This document shows positions 25,216-34,510 of a stretch of DNA of 64,000 nucleotides, piece by piece. The DNA lies in contig NZ_FNZM01000012.1 of the NCBI RefSeq assembly GCF_900109265.1, positions 186,001 to 250,000 on the forward strand. Direction: 5' to 3'. How positions within the stretch are numbered: position 1 is the stretch's first letter; the number at the start of each line of letters is the position of its first letter. A program made the position numbers and the translations under genes. This stretch comes from Paraburkholderia tropica (lineage in GTDB: Bacteria; Pseudomonadota; Gammaproteobacteria; Burkholderiales; Burkholderiaceae). The notes beneath the pieces are model-generated. The model ran no database searches. It was not told where the DNA came from and saw only the letters and a list, made by a program, of their open reading frames with translations.

Positions 25216-26334
25216 ATGAAAAAGCACACCGCCGCGGCAGCCATTCTTATTTCGAGCTGGAGCGCGGCCCACGCGCAAGGCGAAATCGACGAGGCGCTGC
25301 AACTGGCGACCGGCGGCGCGGGCGCGAGCACGGGCTCGGTCACGCTGTACGGCGTGATCGACGCGAACGTCGAGTTCCTCTCGCATGCGAGCGCCACGGG
25401 CGGCTCGCTGGTGCGCGAAAACTCGGGCGGCATTCACAACTCGCGCTTCGGCGTGCGCGGCAGCGAACCGCTCGGCGGCGGCAACAGCGCATGGTTCGTG
25501 CTGGAGTCGGGCTTCAACAGCAACGACGGCACCCAGGCAACGGCGGACACGCTGTTCAACCGCACGGCCGCCGTCGGTCTGTCGAACGAGCGCTTCGGCT
25601 CGCTGTCGTTCGGCCTGCAATACACGGCGATGTACGACATTCTGTTGCGCTACGATCCGATGTCGTTCGCGCAGCAGTACACGTGGTTCCCGACGACCGG
25701 CTCGTCCGACGACTTCGCCTTTCGCGCGCGCAACAGCAATTCGGTCAAGTACGTAGGACGCCTCGCCGGTTTGACGGCGATCGCCGACTACAGCTTCGGC
25801 GGCGACGCCGACTCGTTCCAGAGCAGCGCGGCCTACGGCGGCGGGCTCGATTACGATGGCGGCAGCTTCGGCGTCGCCATCGCCTACGACTACCGCAACG
25901 GGGCGATCAATTCGAGCGGCAAGTGGACGAAATCGCGCAACTACAGCGTATCGGCGCGCCAGAGCCTCGGCGCGCTCGAACTGCTCGGCGGCTACGAACA
26001 CTATCTGTACAACCCGACGAAGAGCGCATCGGAATCGCAGGCGCTGCTGTTCGCGGGCGCGCGTTATCCGGTGATGCGTCATCTGAAGTTGACGGCCGCG
26101 TACTACTACGACCTCAACAAGACGCCCGGCGCATCGAATACGTGGATGGGCGTGCTGAGCACGCAATACGATCTGTCGAAGCGCACGTCGCTTTACGCGA
26201 CCGTGGCCTACGCCCAGGCGACGCGTTACGCGAACGGCACGAGCAGCACATACACGCCCGTCGGCACGACCGACAGCACGGCCTACGGGCCGAACCAGAC
26301 CGGCGTGACGCTCGGCATGTTTCATCGCTTTTGA
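25216..26334 (+). CDS. Gram-negative porin (OmpC family)
   Basis: 372 residues. The start at 25216 gives a signal peptide, MKKHTAAAAILISSWSAAHA, with cleavage before QGEID, and a GGAGA ribosome site precedes it. The mature protein contains SVTLYGVIDANVEF, the standard first strand of Burkholderiaceae porins, then NSRFGVRGSEPLGGGNSAWFVLESGF and a final GMFHRF. It would form an outer-membrane trimer. It is followed 64 bp later by a secreted hydrolase and a transporter and faces a LysR gene, which suggests substrate-specific induction. Confidence 0.93.
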   Translation: MKKHTAAAAILISSWSAAHAQGEIDEALQLATGGAGASTGSVTLYGVIDANVEFLSHASATGGSLVRENSGGIHNSRFGVRGSEPLGGGNSAWFVLESGFNSNDGTQATADTLFNRTAAVGLSNERFGSLSFGLQYTAMYDILLRYDPMSFAQQYTWFPTTGSSDDFAFRARNSNSVKYVGRLAGLTAIADYSFGGDADSFQSSAAYGGGLDYDGGSFGVAIAYDYRNGAINSSGKWTKSRNYSVSARQSLGALELLGGYEHYLYNPTKSASESQALLFAGARYPVMRHLKLTAAYYYDLNKTPGASNTWMGVLSTQYDLSKRTSLYATVAYAQATRYANGTSSTYTPVGTTDSTAYGPNQTGVTLGMFHRF

Positions 26335-26398
26335 GCGCCGACGTCGATACACCGATACACCGACGCCTCGCACGCATCCGTTTGATGGAGTGGTACGC

Positions 26399-27571
26399 AT
26401 GACACGCAATCCCGAAGGGCCGCCGTCGCGCGCGGCGAACGCACAATCGCCGGTCAGGCGCACGGCGTTCGCGCGCAGGGCATCGCTGACTGCATCGGCC
26501 ATCGCCATGACGCTCGCGTGCATCGGCGCGCCCGCGCACGCCGCGCCCGGCGATGCCGCGCACGTCTACTCGCCGCATCTGCGTCCGGTCTCGCACATTT
26601 CGGATACGCGCATGCGCATCGACACGCCTGGCGGTCCCGCCGAATTCGCGCTCTACGTCTCGCGCGACTGGGACCGCCCGCAGCCCGCCGTGACGCGCGC
26701 GATCATCGTGATTCACGGCAAGCTGCGCAACGCCGATACCTATTTCCACAGCGCCGAAACCGCGCGCGACGCCGCCGCTGCCGAGGGTGCGAACACGGGC
26801 GCGGACACGGGTGTGGGCTCGGGTGTGGACACATCGGGCACGCTCCTGATCGCGCCGCAATTCCTCGCGACGCTCGACTTCGCGGGCCGCGACGAACCCG
26901 CCGATCTGCTGCGCTGGGACGCCAACGGCTGGATGGCCGGCGACGCCGCCGTCGCGCCGCGAGCCGTGAGTTCGTACGCGGTGCTCGACGCGATCGTCGC
27001 ACGGCTCGCCAACCGCACGCGCTTTCCCAATCTGCGCCATGTGATCTTCGCGGGCCACTCGGGCGGCGGCCAGGTCGTGCAGCGCTACGCCGTCGCGGCG
27101 CGCGATCTCGGCGCGCTCGCGCAGGCCGGCATCGACGTGCGCTATGTGGTGTCGAGCCCGTCGTCGTATGCGTATTTCGACGCCGAACGCCCCGTGCCCG
27201 TCGACGCCCAGGCGTGCCCCGACTTCGACACCTGGAAATACGGCATGCAGCAACGCCCCGCCTATCTCGCCGACCGCACGCCCGCGCAACTCGAAGCCGC
27301 CTACGCGCGGCGTCGCGTGACCTATCTGGTCGGCGGCAACGACGACGATCCGCAACAGAAGGCGCTCGACCGCAGTTGTCCCGCGGAGGCGCAAGGCCCG
27401 CAGCGCGTCGCGCGCGCGCACGCGTACTTCCGTTATCTGCAAGCGCGCCATCCGCAAGGCCTCGATCAGACGCTGCACGTGGTGCCGGGCGTCGGTCACA
27501 ACGGCGCGCGCATGCTGACGTCCGCGTGCGCGCTCGCCGCGATGTTCGACACGGCGGGGTGCGCGCCATGA
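26399..27571 (+). CDS. Secreted alpha/beta hydrolase
   Basis: 390 residues from ATG 26399 (GGAG 8 bp upstream). A long signal-like N-terminus ends CIGAPAHAAPGD, so it is probably periplasmic. The core has AIIVIHGKLRNADTYF (oxyanion region), nucleophile Ser221 in FAGHSGGGQVVQRY and His367 in VPGVGHNGAR. A Gly/Thr/Asp-rich stretch (about residues 130-148) is coded by a repetitive run. The protein is a clear paralogue of the hydrolase two genes downstream (shared RNADxYF, GHSGG-QVVQRYAV, PSSY-YFDA, W-KYG and ALDRSC). The stop overlaps the transporter ATG. An ester or amide substrate is likely but unknown. Confidence 0.8.
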   Translation: MTRNPEGPPSRAANAQSPVRRTAFARRASLTASAIAMTLACIGAPAHAAPGDAAHVYSPHLRPVSHISDTRMRIDTPGGPAEFALYVSRDWDRPQPAVTRAIIVIHGKLRNADTYFHSAETARDAAAAEGANTGADTGVGSGVDTSGTLLIAPQFLATLDFAGRDEPADLLRWDANGWMAGDAAVAPRAVSSYAVLDAIVARLANRTRFPNLRHVIFAGHSGGGQVVQRYAVAARDLGALAQAGIDVRYVVSSPSSYAYFDAERPVPVDAQACPDFDTWKYGMQQRPAYLADRTPAQLEAAYARRRVTYLVGGNDDDPQQKALDRSCPAEAQGPQRVARAHAYFRYLQARHPQGLDQTLHVVPGVGHNGARMLTSACALAAMFDTAGCAP

Positions 27572-28902
27572 CCATGAGCCCGAACCCGTCGTCGCTCTCT
27601 CCCGCGATGGTCCGTCGCGCGATCTTCTCCTCGGTGCTCGGCAACGGGCTCGAATGGTTCGACTTTCTGATCTACGCGTACTTTTCGAAGATCATCGCGC
27701 AGGTCTTTTTCCCGGCGGGCAGCGGCTTTCTTTCGCTGATGCTCACGCTCGCCACCTTCGCGATCGGCTTCGTGGTGCGGCCGTTCGGCGGCATTCTGCT
27801 CGGGCTCTACGCGGACCGCATGGGCCGCAGCCGCGCGCTCTCGCTCATCATCATGTCGATGGCGGCCAGCACGCTGCTGATGGGCCTCACGCCCGGCTAC
27901 GCGCACATCGGCCTCGCCGCGCCCGCGCTGATCGTGTTCGCGCGGCTGCTGCAAGGGCTGTCGGTGGGCGGCCAGTTCGCGACCGCTTCGGCGATGCTCG
28001 TCGAGTACGCGCCGCCAGGCCGCAAGATGTTCTACGGCAGCTTCAACATGACGGCGCAGTCGTTCGCGCTGCTGCTCTCGTCGGGCACCGGCTATCTGCT
28101 GACGACGCAGCTCACGCACGCGCAACTCGTCGCGTGGGGCTGGCGCGTGCCGTTTCTCTGCGGTGCGCTCGCGGGCCCGATCGGCTTCTATATCCGCCAT
28201 CGCGTGGCCGAATCGCCGGAATTCGTCGAACTGCGGGCGCACGAAGGCAAGCCGCCGCGCGTTTCACTGCGCCAGTTCTTCCGCGACAACGGCCGCGCCG
28301 CGCTCTGCGCGATGGGCGTGATCGCCGTGGGCGCCGCGACCAACTACGTGTGGCACTCGTACATGGCGGTCTACGTCGAGCGCCAGTTGCACCTGCCGCT
28401 CGCGGTCGCGCTGCGCGGCGCGTTCTTCTGCGGCGTGCTGAACCTGTTCCTGTTTCCGCTCGCGGGCCGCCTGATGGACCGCTACGGCGCGTACCGGCTG
28501 TTCTATCCGGTGACGATCGCGTGGATGGCCTGCGCGTATCCGCTGTTCGTCTACGTGGTCGCCGCGCCTTCGGCCGAACGGCTGTTCGTCGCGCAGGTGA
28601 TCGCCACGGTCTTTCTCGCGGCGATGTCGGCGGGCCATCCCGGCATGCTCGCGACGCTCTTTCCGGTGCGCAGCCGCTCGTCGGGCGTCGCGCTCTCGTA
28701 CAACGTCGCGGTGACGCTGTTCGGCGGACTCGCGCCGTTCACGATCACCGGATTCACGCGCCTCACGGGTTCGAGCCTCACGCCCGCGTTCTATCTGATT
28801 TTCGCGGGGCTGTTCTCGCTCGTGCTGGTGGCTGCGACGCGACGCGGCCACCGCGACGCCGACGACCGCCGCCTCGCCTCGCCACGGAGCCCCGCAGCAT
28901 GA
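27568..28902 (+). CDS. MFS transporter, metabolite:proton symporter type (ProP/ShiA-like)
   Basis: 444 residues with about twelve membrane helices. The N-terminus SSVLGNGLEWFDFLIYAYFS and the loop GLYADRMGRSRALSL mark the MHS/ProP subfamily, proton symporters for organic acids and small zwitterions. QGLSVGGQFATASAMLVEYAPPGRK is the matching helix 4-5 region. It overlaps both flanking hydrolase genes by ATGA, so all three are made together. It probably imports the product or substrate of the periplasmic hydrolase. Confidence 0.9.
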   Translation: MTMSPNPSSLSPAMVRRAIFSSVLGNGLEWFDFLIYAYFSKIIAQVFFPAGSGFLSLMLTLATFAIGFVVRPFGGILLGLYADRMGRSRALSLIIMSMAASTLLMGLTPGYAHIGLAAPALIVFARLLQGLSVGGQFATASAMLVEYAPPGRKMFYGSFNMTAQSFALLLSSGTGYLLTTQLTHAQLVAWGWRVPFLCGALAGPIGFYIRHRVAESPEFVELRAHEGKPPRVSLRQFFRDNGRAALCAMGVIAVGAATNYVWHSYMAVYVERQLHLPLAVALRGAFFCGVLNLFLFPLAGRLMDRYGAYRLFYPVTIAWMACAYPLFVYVVAAPSAERLFVAQVIATVFLAAMSAGHPGMLATLFPVRSRSSGVALSYNVAVTLFGGLAPFTITGFTRLTGSSLTPAFYLIFAGLFSLVLVAATRRGHRDADDRRLASPRSPAA

Positions 28903-29972
28903 CCTCGTCGACCACGCCTCATCGTCACGCCGACGACCGCGCCCAAAATAGCGCGCAGGACAGCGTCCACGACGAACGCGCGCCCAACGAACGGCCCGTC
29001 GCCGCAGTCGCGCCGCAGCGATTCGCCGTCGATACCGCGCGCGGACGCGGCACGGTTCCGCTCTACACGTCGAGCGGCTGGAACGCGCCGCGCAACGACG
29101 CCACGCGCGCCGTGATCCTGCTGCACGGCCGGCTGCGCAACGCCGACGCCTACTTCGCGCTCGCGCAACGCGCGCGCGACGGCGCCCACGCCGCGGGCAA
29201 TCGCGCCGCGCAGGACACGCTGCTGCTCGTCCCGCAGTTTCTCGCCGACGCCGACATCGACGCGCATCGCCTGCCGCCCTCCACGCTGCGCTGGGACTGG
29301 ACCAACTGGATGGGCGGCGACGACGCGCACGGTCCCGCGCCGCTCAGTTCCTTCGATGTCGTCGATGCGCTGCTGGCCGCGCTCGCCGACACGGTGCGCT
29401 TTCCGGTGCTGCGCGAAGTCGTGATCGCCGGGCATTCGGGCGGCGCGCAGGTCGTGCAGCGTTACGCGGTGCTCGCGGCCGGCGAAGCGGCGCTCGCCGC
29501 GCGCGGCGTGGCGCTGCGTTATGTGATCGCGAATCCGTCGTCGTATGTGTATTTCGATGCGCAGCGCCCCGATGGCGCGGGCGGATTCGCGCCGTTCGAC
29601 GCGGCGCGCTGTCCTGGTTTCAATCGCTGGAAATACGGGCTCGACGCGTTGCCGCCGTACGCGCGCGCGATGCAGACAAACGACACGGCGACGCTCGATC
29701 CGCGCGTGCTCGAAGCGCAGTACGCGCGCCGTCATGTGATCTTGCTGCTCGGCGAACGCGATTGCGATCCCGCGCATCCGGCGCTCGACCGTTCGTGCGA
29801 AGCGATGACGCAAGGCGCACATCGTCTCGCGCGCGGCCGCGCCTGGGCGCAGTACATGCGCGCGCGGCATCCGCACGCGAGTACGCATACCACGCACGAA
29901 ATCGCGGGCGCGGGTCACGACGCCGACGCGATTTTCGGTTCGCCCGCGGGACGCGAGGCGCTGTTCGGGTGA
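28899..29972 (+). CDS. Cytoplasmic alpha/beta hydrolase, paralogue of the secreted one
   Basis: 357 residues. There is no signal peptide; the first 40 residues are polar and low in conservation. The core mirrors the gene at 26399: AVILLHGRLRNADAYF, RWDWTNWMGGDDA, nucleophile Ser180 in IAGHSGGAQVVQRYAV, ANPSSYVYFDAQRP, FNRWKYG and ALDRSC. The two hydrolases flank one transporter, one with and one without export signal, so they may act on the same or successive compounds on either side of the inner membrane. Confidence 0.8.
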   Translation: MTSSTTPHRHADDRAQNSAQDSVHDERAPNERPVAAVAPQRFAVDTARGRGTVPLYTSSGWNAPRNDATRAVILLHGRLRNADAYFALAQRARDGAHAAGNRAAQDTLLLVPQFLADADIDAHRLPPSTLRWDWTNWMGGDDAHGPAPLSSFDVVDALLAALADTVRFPVLREVVIAGHSGGAQVVQRYAVLAAGEAALAARGVALRYVIANPSSYVYFDAQRPDGAGGFAPFDAARCPGFNRWKYGLDALPPYARAMQTNDTATLDPRVLEAQYARRHVILLLGERDCDPAHPALDRSCEAMTQGAHRLARGRAWAQYMRARHPHASTHTTHEIAGAGHDADAIFGSPAGREALFG

Positions 29973-30192
29973 GTGTGCGGGTATGCCGTGCGAGGTTTAT
30001 CGCGGGTTATCGAAGCTTGTCGCCGCTCATCGCGGACGCGCGTTTCGCGATATTCCCGCATGGTGCATTCGTGAGACTTGAAGCCCCCACGATACGCAAC
30101 GCCCCGCAAATCGCGCGATAATTCCCCTCCCACCGCGCACATTCAGCGGGACGAACACGCCCGGCACCGCTCGTCCCGACCTTCGCCCGACC

Positions 30193-31281
30193 ATGAAACC
30201 GCATCATCGCGCCATTGCCACGGCGCTGTTCGCCGCCGCGCTGTTCGGCGCCGCCACGCCGCTCGCCAAGGCGCTGCTCGGCGCCATGCCGCCGTTCATG
30301 GTGGCGGGCCTCTTCTATCTCGGCAGCGGCGCGGGTCTCGCCGTTGCGATGCTGGTGCGCCGCTTGAGTCGACTGAGCCGGACCGCCGACGCCCCGCCCG
30401 ACCACGCCCCGCTGCGCCTCGCCGAACTGCCGTGGCTCGCGGGCGCAATCGCCGCGGGCGGCGTCGCCGGGCCCGCGTTGCTGATGCTCGGGCTCGTCAG
30501 CACGCCTGCCGCCACGAGTTCGCTGCTGCTCAATCTCGAAGGCGTGCTCACGGCGTTGATCGCCTGGCTGTGCTTTCGCGAAAATTTCGATACGCCGATC
30601 GCGCTCGGCATGGCCGCCATCGTCGCGGGCGGCGTGCTGCTGTCGTGGACCGGATCGGGCGCGCATGCAGCGGGTTCGCCGGGCGTCGCGCCCGGCGCGC
30701 TGTTCGTGGCGGCGGCCTGCCTGTGCTGGGCCATCGACAACAATCTGACGCGCAAGGTCTCCGCCAACGACGCCATGACGATCGCGTGCATCAAGGGCCT
30801 CGTGGCGGGTCCGGTGAATCTGGGCGTGGCGTTCTGGCTCGGCGCGCACTGGCCCGACGCCGCGCGCGTCGCGGGCGCGATGGCCGTGGGTTTCGCGGGC
30901 TACGGCGTGAGTCTCGTGCTGTTCGTGGTGGCGCTGCGCGATCTCGGCTCGGCGCGCACCGGCGCGTATTTTTCGGTGGCGCCGCTGTTCGGCGTCGCGC
31001 TCTCGCTGGGCATCTGGCCCGAGCGCCCCGCCGTCACGTTCTGGCTCGCGCTCGCGCTGATGGCGTTCGGCGTCTGGCTGCACGTGCGCGAGCGCCACGA
31101 GCACGAACACACGCACGACATGCTCGATCACACGCATCGGCATCGTCACGACGCGCATCATCAGCACGATCACGATTTCGACTGGGACGGCACCGAGCCG
31201 CATACGCACGCGCACCGGCATCTGCCGCTCACGCATACGCACGCGCATTTCCCCGACGTGCATCACCGGCATTCGCATTGA
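30193..31281 (+). CDS. DMT/EamA-family transporter with histidine-rich C-terminal tail
   Basis: 362 residues. Ten hydrophobic segments in two EamA repeats cover residues 1-295 (for example ALFGAATPLAKALL, PAATSSLLLNLEGVLTALIAWL and DLGSARTGAYFSVAPLFGVALSL). From about residue 300 the tail has about 23 His in 62 residues with Asp and Glu between, beginning RHEHEHTHD, and should bind transition metals. EamA proteins export amino acids, nucleosides or other metabolites; the tail suggests metal binding or regulation by metal. It is a single gene, about 220 bp after the previous operon, converging on the DUF3079 gene. Confidence 0.85.
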   Translation: MKPHHRAIATALFAAALFGAATPLAKALLGAMPPFMVAGLFYLGSGAGLAVAMLVRRLSRLSRTADAPPDHAPLRLAELPWLAGAIAAGGVAGPALLMLGLVSTPAATSSLLLNLEGVLTALIAWLCFRENFDTPIALGMAAIVAGGVLLSWTGSGAHAAGSPGVAPGALFVAAACLCWAIDNNLTRKVSANDAMTIACIKGLVAGPVNLGVAFWLGAHWPDAARVAGAMAVGFAGYGVSLVLFVVALRDLGSARTGAYFSVAPLFGVALSLGIWPERPAVTFWLALALMAFGVWLHVRERHEHEHTHDMLDHTHRHRHDAHHQHDHDFDWDGTEPHTHAHRHLPLTHTHAHFPDVHHRHSH

Positions 31282-31331
31282 GCGCAGGCGCGTGAAATCG
31301 CGCGCAAACAGCCAGCGTGGGAGATTGAGAT

Positions 31332-31559
31332 TCAGCGCGAAGCGGCGGCTTCGAAGGTGGATGGACTTGCAGGCGACTCGTCCGACGTATCAAAGCCCCA
31401 ATCGCCGTATTCGAGCCAGTCGTCGCCGAGCAATTCGACGGGATGCTGGGTGCGGCTGGAGCCGTTGCCGCAACTGAGCGACGCAGCGGGGCAATAGCGG
31501 TCGCAACCCCAGCAGACGCGCTCGGGATGCGAGGGATGCAGCGGGAATTTCCTGGCCAT
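31332..31559 (-). CDS. DUF3079 family small cysteine-rich protein
   Basis: 75 residues from MARKFPLHPSHPERVCWGCD. The conserved block CWGCDRYCPAASLSCGNGS followed by RTQHPVELLGDDW is the DUF3079 signature, found as small stand-alone proteins in Burkholderiales. Four cysteines within 17 residues could hold a zinc ion or an iron-sulfur cluster. The acidic C-terminal tail is variable. A much longer frame upstream overlaps the next gene and is rejected. Role unknown. Confidence 0.82.
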   Translation of the reverse strand: MARKFPLHPSHPERVCWGCDRYCPAASLSCGNGSSRTQHPVELLGDDWLEYGDWGFDTSDESPASPSTFEAAASR

Positions 31560-31767
31560 GACGGTGCGTGAAACAATCCAGACGATATAAAAATCAATAT
31601 AGTCCGCCTGCAAAAGCACTCCAGAGACGCATTGCCGCAGTAAGCTCTCGCCGATTCCACCCTGAATAACAAGATCAAAAACGACGCGTGGAACATAACC
31701 GCGCCACGCGCGCCCGATTCGGTGGTGCGGGACGGGACTGGCAGTTAGTTGCACTTTGACGCGACGA

Positions 31768-33174
31768 TCACTTTCCCGCCCAGACCACGTCGCCATCGAC
31801 CGAATAGATCCGGCAGCCTTCGTGGGCGTTGCCGCATCGCACCAGCGCTTCGCTGATCGCATCGACGCCCGAGGCCGCGCCCCACGCGCCGTCCGGCGCA
31901 ATCGCGAACGCACGCGGACGGACCGTCGCCAGATACTGCTCATACGCGCGCCGCCCGGGCGGCTGCAAAAACGGCACCGCATTCACGTTCTGCAACGCGG
32001 CGAACTGCGTGCGCGGCGGCGCATCCGGCTGGCGCGGCCAGACCACGGTCTTGTCGATCGCATAGATCTGGCAGTACTGCGAGGTCTGCCAGCAGCGCGC
32101 GAGAGCCGTGCGCGCCGGATCGAAACCGCCCGACGCCCAGATCGCATCCGTGCTGCCGATCGCCAGCGCACGCGGCAGCGGCGCCGCCAGAAACCCCGCA
32201 TAGATCTTCGCCTTCTGCTGCGCGCTCAGGAACGGCACGGCCGCCAGGTCGTCGAGCGAGGCGTAACCGCTCGGCCGCGGCGCCGCGCGCGGCAAATATT
32301 CAGGGGCGACTTCGCGGCCCGGCAGACCGATGCCCGCGAGAAACGCATCGGCTTTTTCGACCCACAGCGGCAGGCCCGCGCCCGAGGCCGTCATCGCGTG
32401 CGCGTCTTTCTGGAACGCGCCGTAATCGACGAGTTCGGCGTGCGCGCCCGCCGCCGTGTAGCGGCTGAACATGCCGTGCCACGTCGCGCTCGAAAAGATC
32501 TGGTCGTTGTCGCCGTAAAACCAGATCGACGGCAGCCGCGTGCGCGCGCCGAGTTCGGCGGCACTCGCGATCAGGCTCGCGTCCGGCTGGCTGCAATCGC
32601 TCTCCTTCACGCCGCCCGCGAAATTGAGCAACCCTTTCACGTCAGGCGGATTCGCCGCGCCGAACACCAGCGTGTTCCAGCCTCCCATGCTCTTGCCCGC
32701 GACGACGATGCGCGTGGCGTCCACGCCCGGCAGCGTCTTCACGACGTCGAGCACCTTGCGGATATCGCTCGCGGCATCCGCGCCGATGGCGAGCACGTTG
32801 CAGCCGTGCGGCGTCATATGGCCGCCCGATTGCGCGAAGCCGCGCATCATCGGCATGGCGACGGCGTAGCCGCGCGACAGGAAGTACCACGGGATGAACT
32901 GATCGGCGACGCGCGGCGCATTCGGCGGATCGTCGGACGCGCCGTGATTGACGAGCGCGAGCGGAAACGGGCCGCCCTGCGCGGGCATATACACGGTCAC
33001 TTCGAGATTGACGCGCGGCGAAGCCTGCACGGGCACGCGCAGGATCTTTTCATTGAGCGGCGCGGCGGGCTCGACGTCCGGGTCGTAGGTCGGCAACGCG
33101 GCGCGCGCCAGCGTCGCAAGACAAACGAAAGCCATCAGAACGAGGGAAACCGTGAATTTCAGGCGTGACGTCAT
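31768..33174 (-). CDS. Secreted dienelactone-hydrolase-like alpha/beta hydrolase with a C-terminal repeat
   Basis: 468 residues from MTSRLKFTVSLVLMAFVCL, a signal peptide ending ATLARA. The hydrolase part spans about residues 35-310, with the nucleophile elbow VVAGKSMGGWNTLVF (Ser162) and FYGDNDQIF. The last 150 residues hold two related units, PRALAIGSTDAIWASG...CWQTSQYCQIYAID and PRAFAIAPDGAWGAASG...CGNAHEGCRIYSVDG, each with a Cys-x6/7-Cys pair that may form a disulfide in the periplasm. Substrate unknown. About 420 bp of non-coding DNA follow on its 5' side. Confidence 0.8.
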   Translation of the reverse strand: MTSRLKFTVSLVLMAFVCLATLARAALPTYDPDVEPAAPLNEKILRVPVQASPRVNLEVTVYMPAQGGPFPLALVNHGASDDPPNAPRVADQFIPWYFLSRGYAVAMPMMRGFAQSGGHMTPHGCNVLAIGADAASDIRKVLDVVKTLPGVDATRIVVAGKSMGGWNTLVFGAANPPDVKGLLNFAGGVKESDCSQPDASLIASAAELGARTRLPSIWFYGDNDQIFSSATWHGMFSRYTAAGAHAELVDYGAFQKDAHAMTASGAGLPLWVEKADAFLAGIGLPGREVAPEYLPRAAPRPSGYASLDDLAAVPFLSAQQKAKIYAGFLAAPLPRALAIGSTDAIWASGGFDPARTALARCWQTSQYCQIYAIDKTVVWPRQPDAPPRTQFAALQNVNAVPFLQPPGRRAYEQYLATVRPRAFAIAPDGAWGAASGVDAISEALVRCGNAHEGCRIYSVDGDVVWAGK

Positions 33175-33597
33175 GGTGGATCGGGTTCGAGAACGGGCTG
33201 CGCGCGGCGCTGCTGGACTCGCCGCTTTCACGCTCGCCATCCTTCAGCCCGCGCGCCGCTACGCCGTGCTCTACGGCACGTTCGCGGAAAACTTGAGCGC
33301 GTGAAGCGAATCGCTTGAACGACGCCAGGACAGTGCCAGGTTACAAGGACATAACAAACGCATCGATCATCTAATTTATTTCGGCATCCAGATTAATATC
33401 CAATCCACCCAATCTTCGCTGATACGGATGGGCGAGCGCATCGAACGTAGCGTTAGGTGCGTTTATTTAAGCTCATTCACTTCGTTAGTTGCATTAACAA
33501 CTTTATCTGCGTTGCGATGCCGACTACGCTGGCGGCGAGCGCACCGAACCGCTAACATCGTCGCCTTTTCGTATTTCCGCACTCGCGCATTCGCCCG
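33175..33597. other. Intergenic region, AT-richer than surroundings
   Basis: The divergent gap between the secreted hydrolase and the small membrane protein. Bases about 33340-33520 are clearly AT-richer than the rest of the window and hold no convincing gene. AGTTG/CAACT arms around CATTAA (33487-33502) form a small dyad. It probably carries two divergent promoters; I cannot place them. Confidence 0.4.
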
Positions 33598-34002
33598 ATG
33601 AAGGCCCCGCTTCTAACCGCCCTCGCCCTCGCTTCGGGCAACACCGTGACGTGGCTGCTCGGCCTGCGCGTCGTCGGCGCGATCGACTGGCTGCCCGACT
33701 GGTATCGGCTGCATCATTGGGGCGACACGACCGTGATCGTGCTCGCCACGTTCTCGCTCTATCTGATGAGCCGCGCGCCGCTCAAGGCCTATGCCGTGCA
33801 TTGCCTCGCGCTGTTTCTACTGTGGGAAATTCCGACCGTGCTCTATGGCGTCGAACGACTCGCCGGGCCGCCGATGCCCGACGCCGTGCACGCGCAGCTC
33901 GCGCCGTTCATCGCGGGCAGCCTGATTCTGCTGACGGCCGCCTCGACCGTCGCGGCGGCCACGTATGTTGCGCCGCGCCGTAAAACCCGGCGCAAGCGCT
34001 AA
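33598..34002 (+). CDS. Small membrane protein, hypothetical
   Basis: 134 residues with about four hydrophobic segments (roughly 5-28, 42-58, 64-82 and 100-124) and a strongly basic end RRKTRRKR, consistent with an inner-membrane protein with a cytoplasmic C-terminus. I do not recognise the family. It is followed 50 bp later by a DUF1801 gene on the same strand. Confidence 0.6.
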   Translation: MKAPLLTALALASGNTVTWLLGLRVVGAIDWLPDWYRLHHWGDTTVIVLATFSLYLMSRAPLKAYAVHCLALFLLWEIPTVLYGVERLAGPPMPDAVHAQLAPFIAGSLILLTAASTVAAATYVAPRRKTRRKR

Positions 34003-34051
34003 CGCGTTTCGCGGCATACTGGCACCTCCATCCGCCCGAGGATCGCACGCG

Positions 34052-34459
34052 ATGACCACCACGCCGACGAACCCCTCCGCCCGCATCGACGAACTGATCG
34101 CCGGCATCGACGACTGGCGCGGCGCCACGCTCGCCGCCGTGCGCGCGTGCATGCGCGGCGCCGACGCCGCCATCGTCGAAGAATGGAAATGGATGGGCAG
34201 CCCGACCTGGTCGTGCGACGGACTCATCGCGGTCGCGAACGCGCACAAGGGCAAGGTGAAGGTGACGTTCGCGCACGGCGCGGGCCTCGCCGATCCGGAC
34301 GGCCTGTTCAATGCGGGACTCGAAGGCAACGCGCGGCGCGCCATCGACTATGCCGAAGGCGACAAGGTCGACGCCCGCGCGCTCAAGCGGCTCGTGCGCG
34401 CCGCCATCGAATACAACCGCGCGCATTTGAAGAAGAACGCGAAGACAAAGGGCGCGTAA
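34052..34459 (+). CDS. DUF1801 domain protein
   Basis: 135 residues from MTTTPTNPSARIDELIAG, with GAGG-type upstream sequence. The segment AIVEEWKWMGSPTWSCDGLIAVANAHKGKVKVTFAHGA and the basic C-terminal helix (ALKRLVRAAIEYNRAH) are typical of DUF1801 (YdhG/iron-chaperone-like fold). These are small cytosolic proteins of uncertain function, some proposed to bind iron. It converges on xdhC. Confidence 0.75.
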   Translation: MTTTPTNPSARIDELIAGIDDWRGATLAAVRACMRGADAAIVEEWKWMGSPTWSCDGLIAVANAHKGKVKVTFAHGAGLADPDGLFNAGLEGNARRAIDYAEGDKVDARALKRLVRAAIEYNRAHLKKNAKTKGA

Positions 34460-34510
34460 CGCCGTGCCAGTGACGGCACGCGACTACGCTCGAAAACGTT
34501 CGCGCACCGT

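Noticed and set aside
31560..31982. Long N-terminal extension of the DUF3079 protein
   Set aside because: The extension overlaps the secreted hydrolase gene and is not conserved in character; the protein begins at MARKFPLHP.
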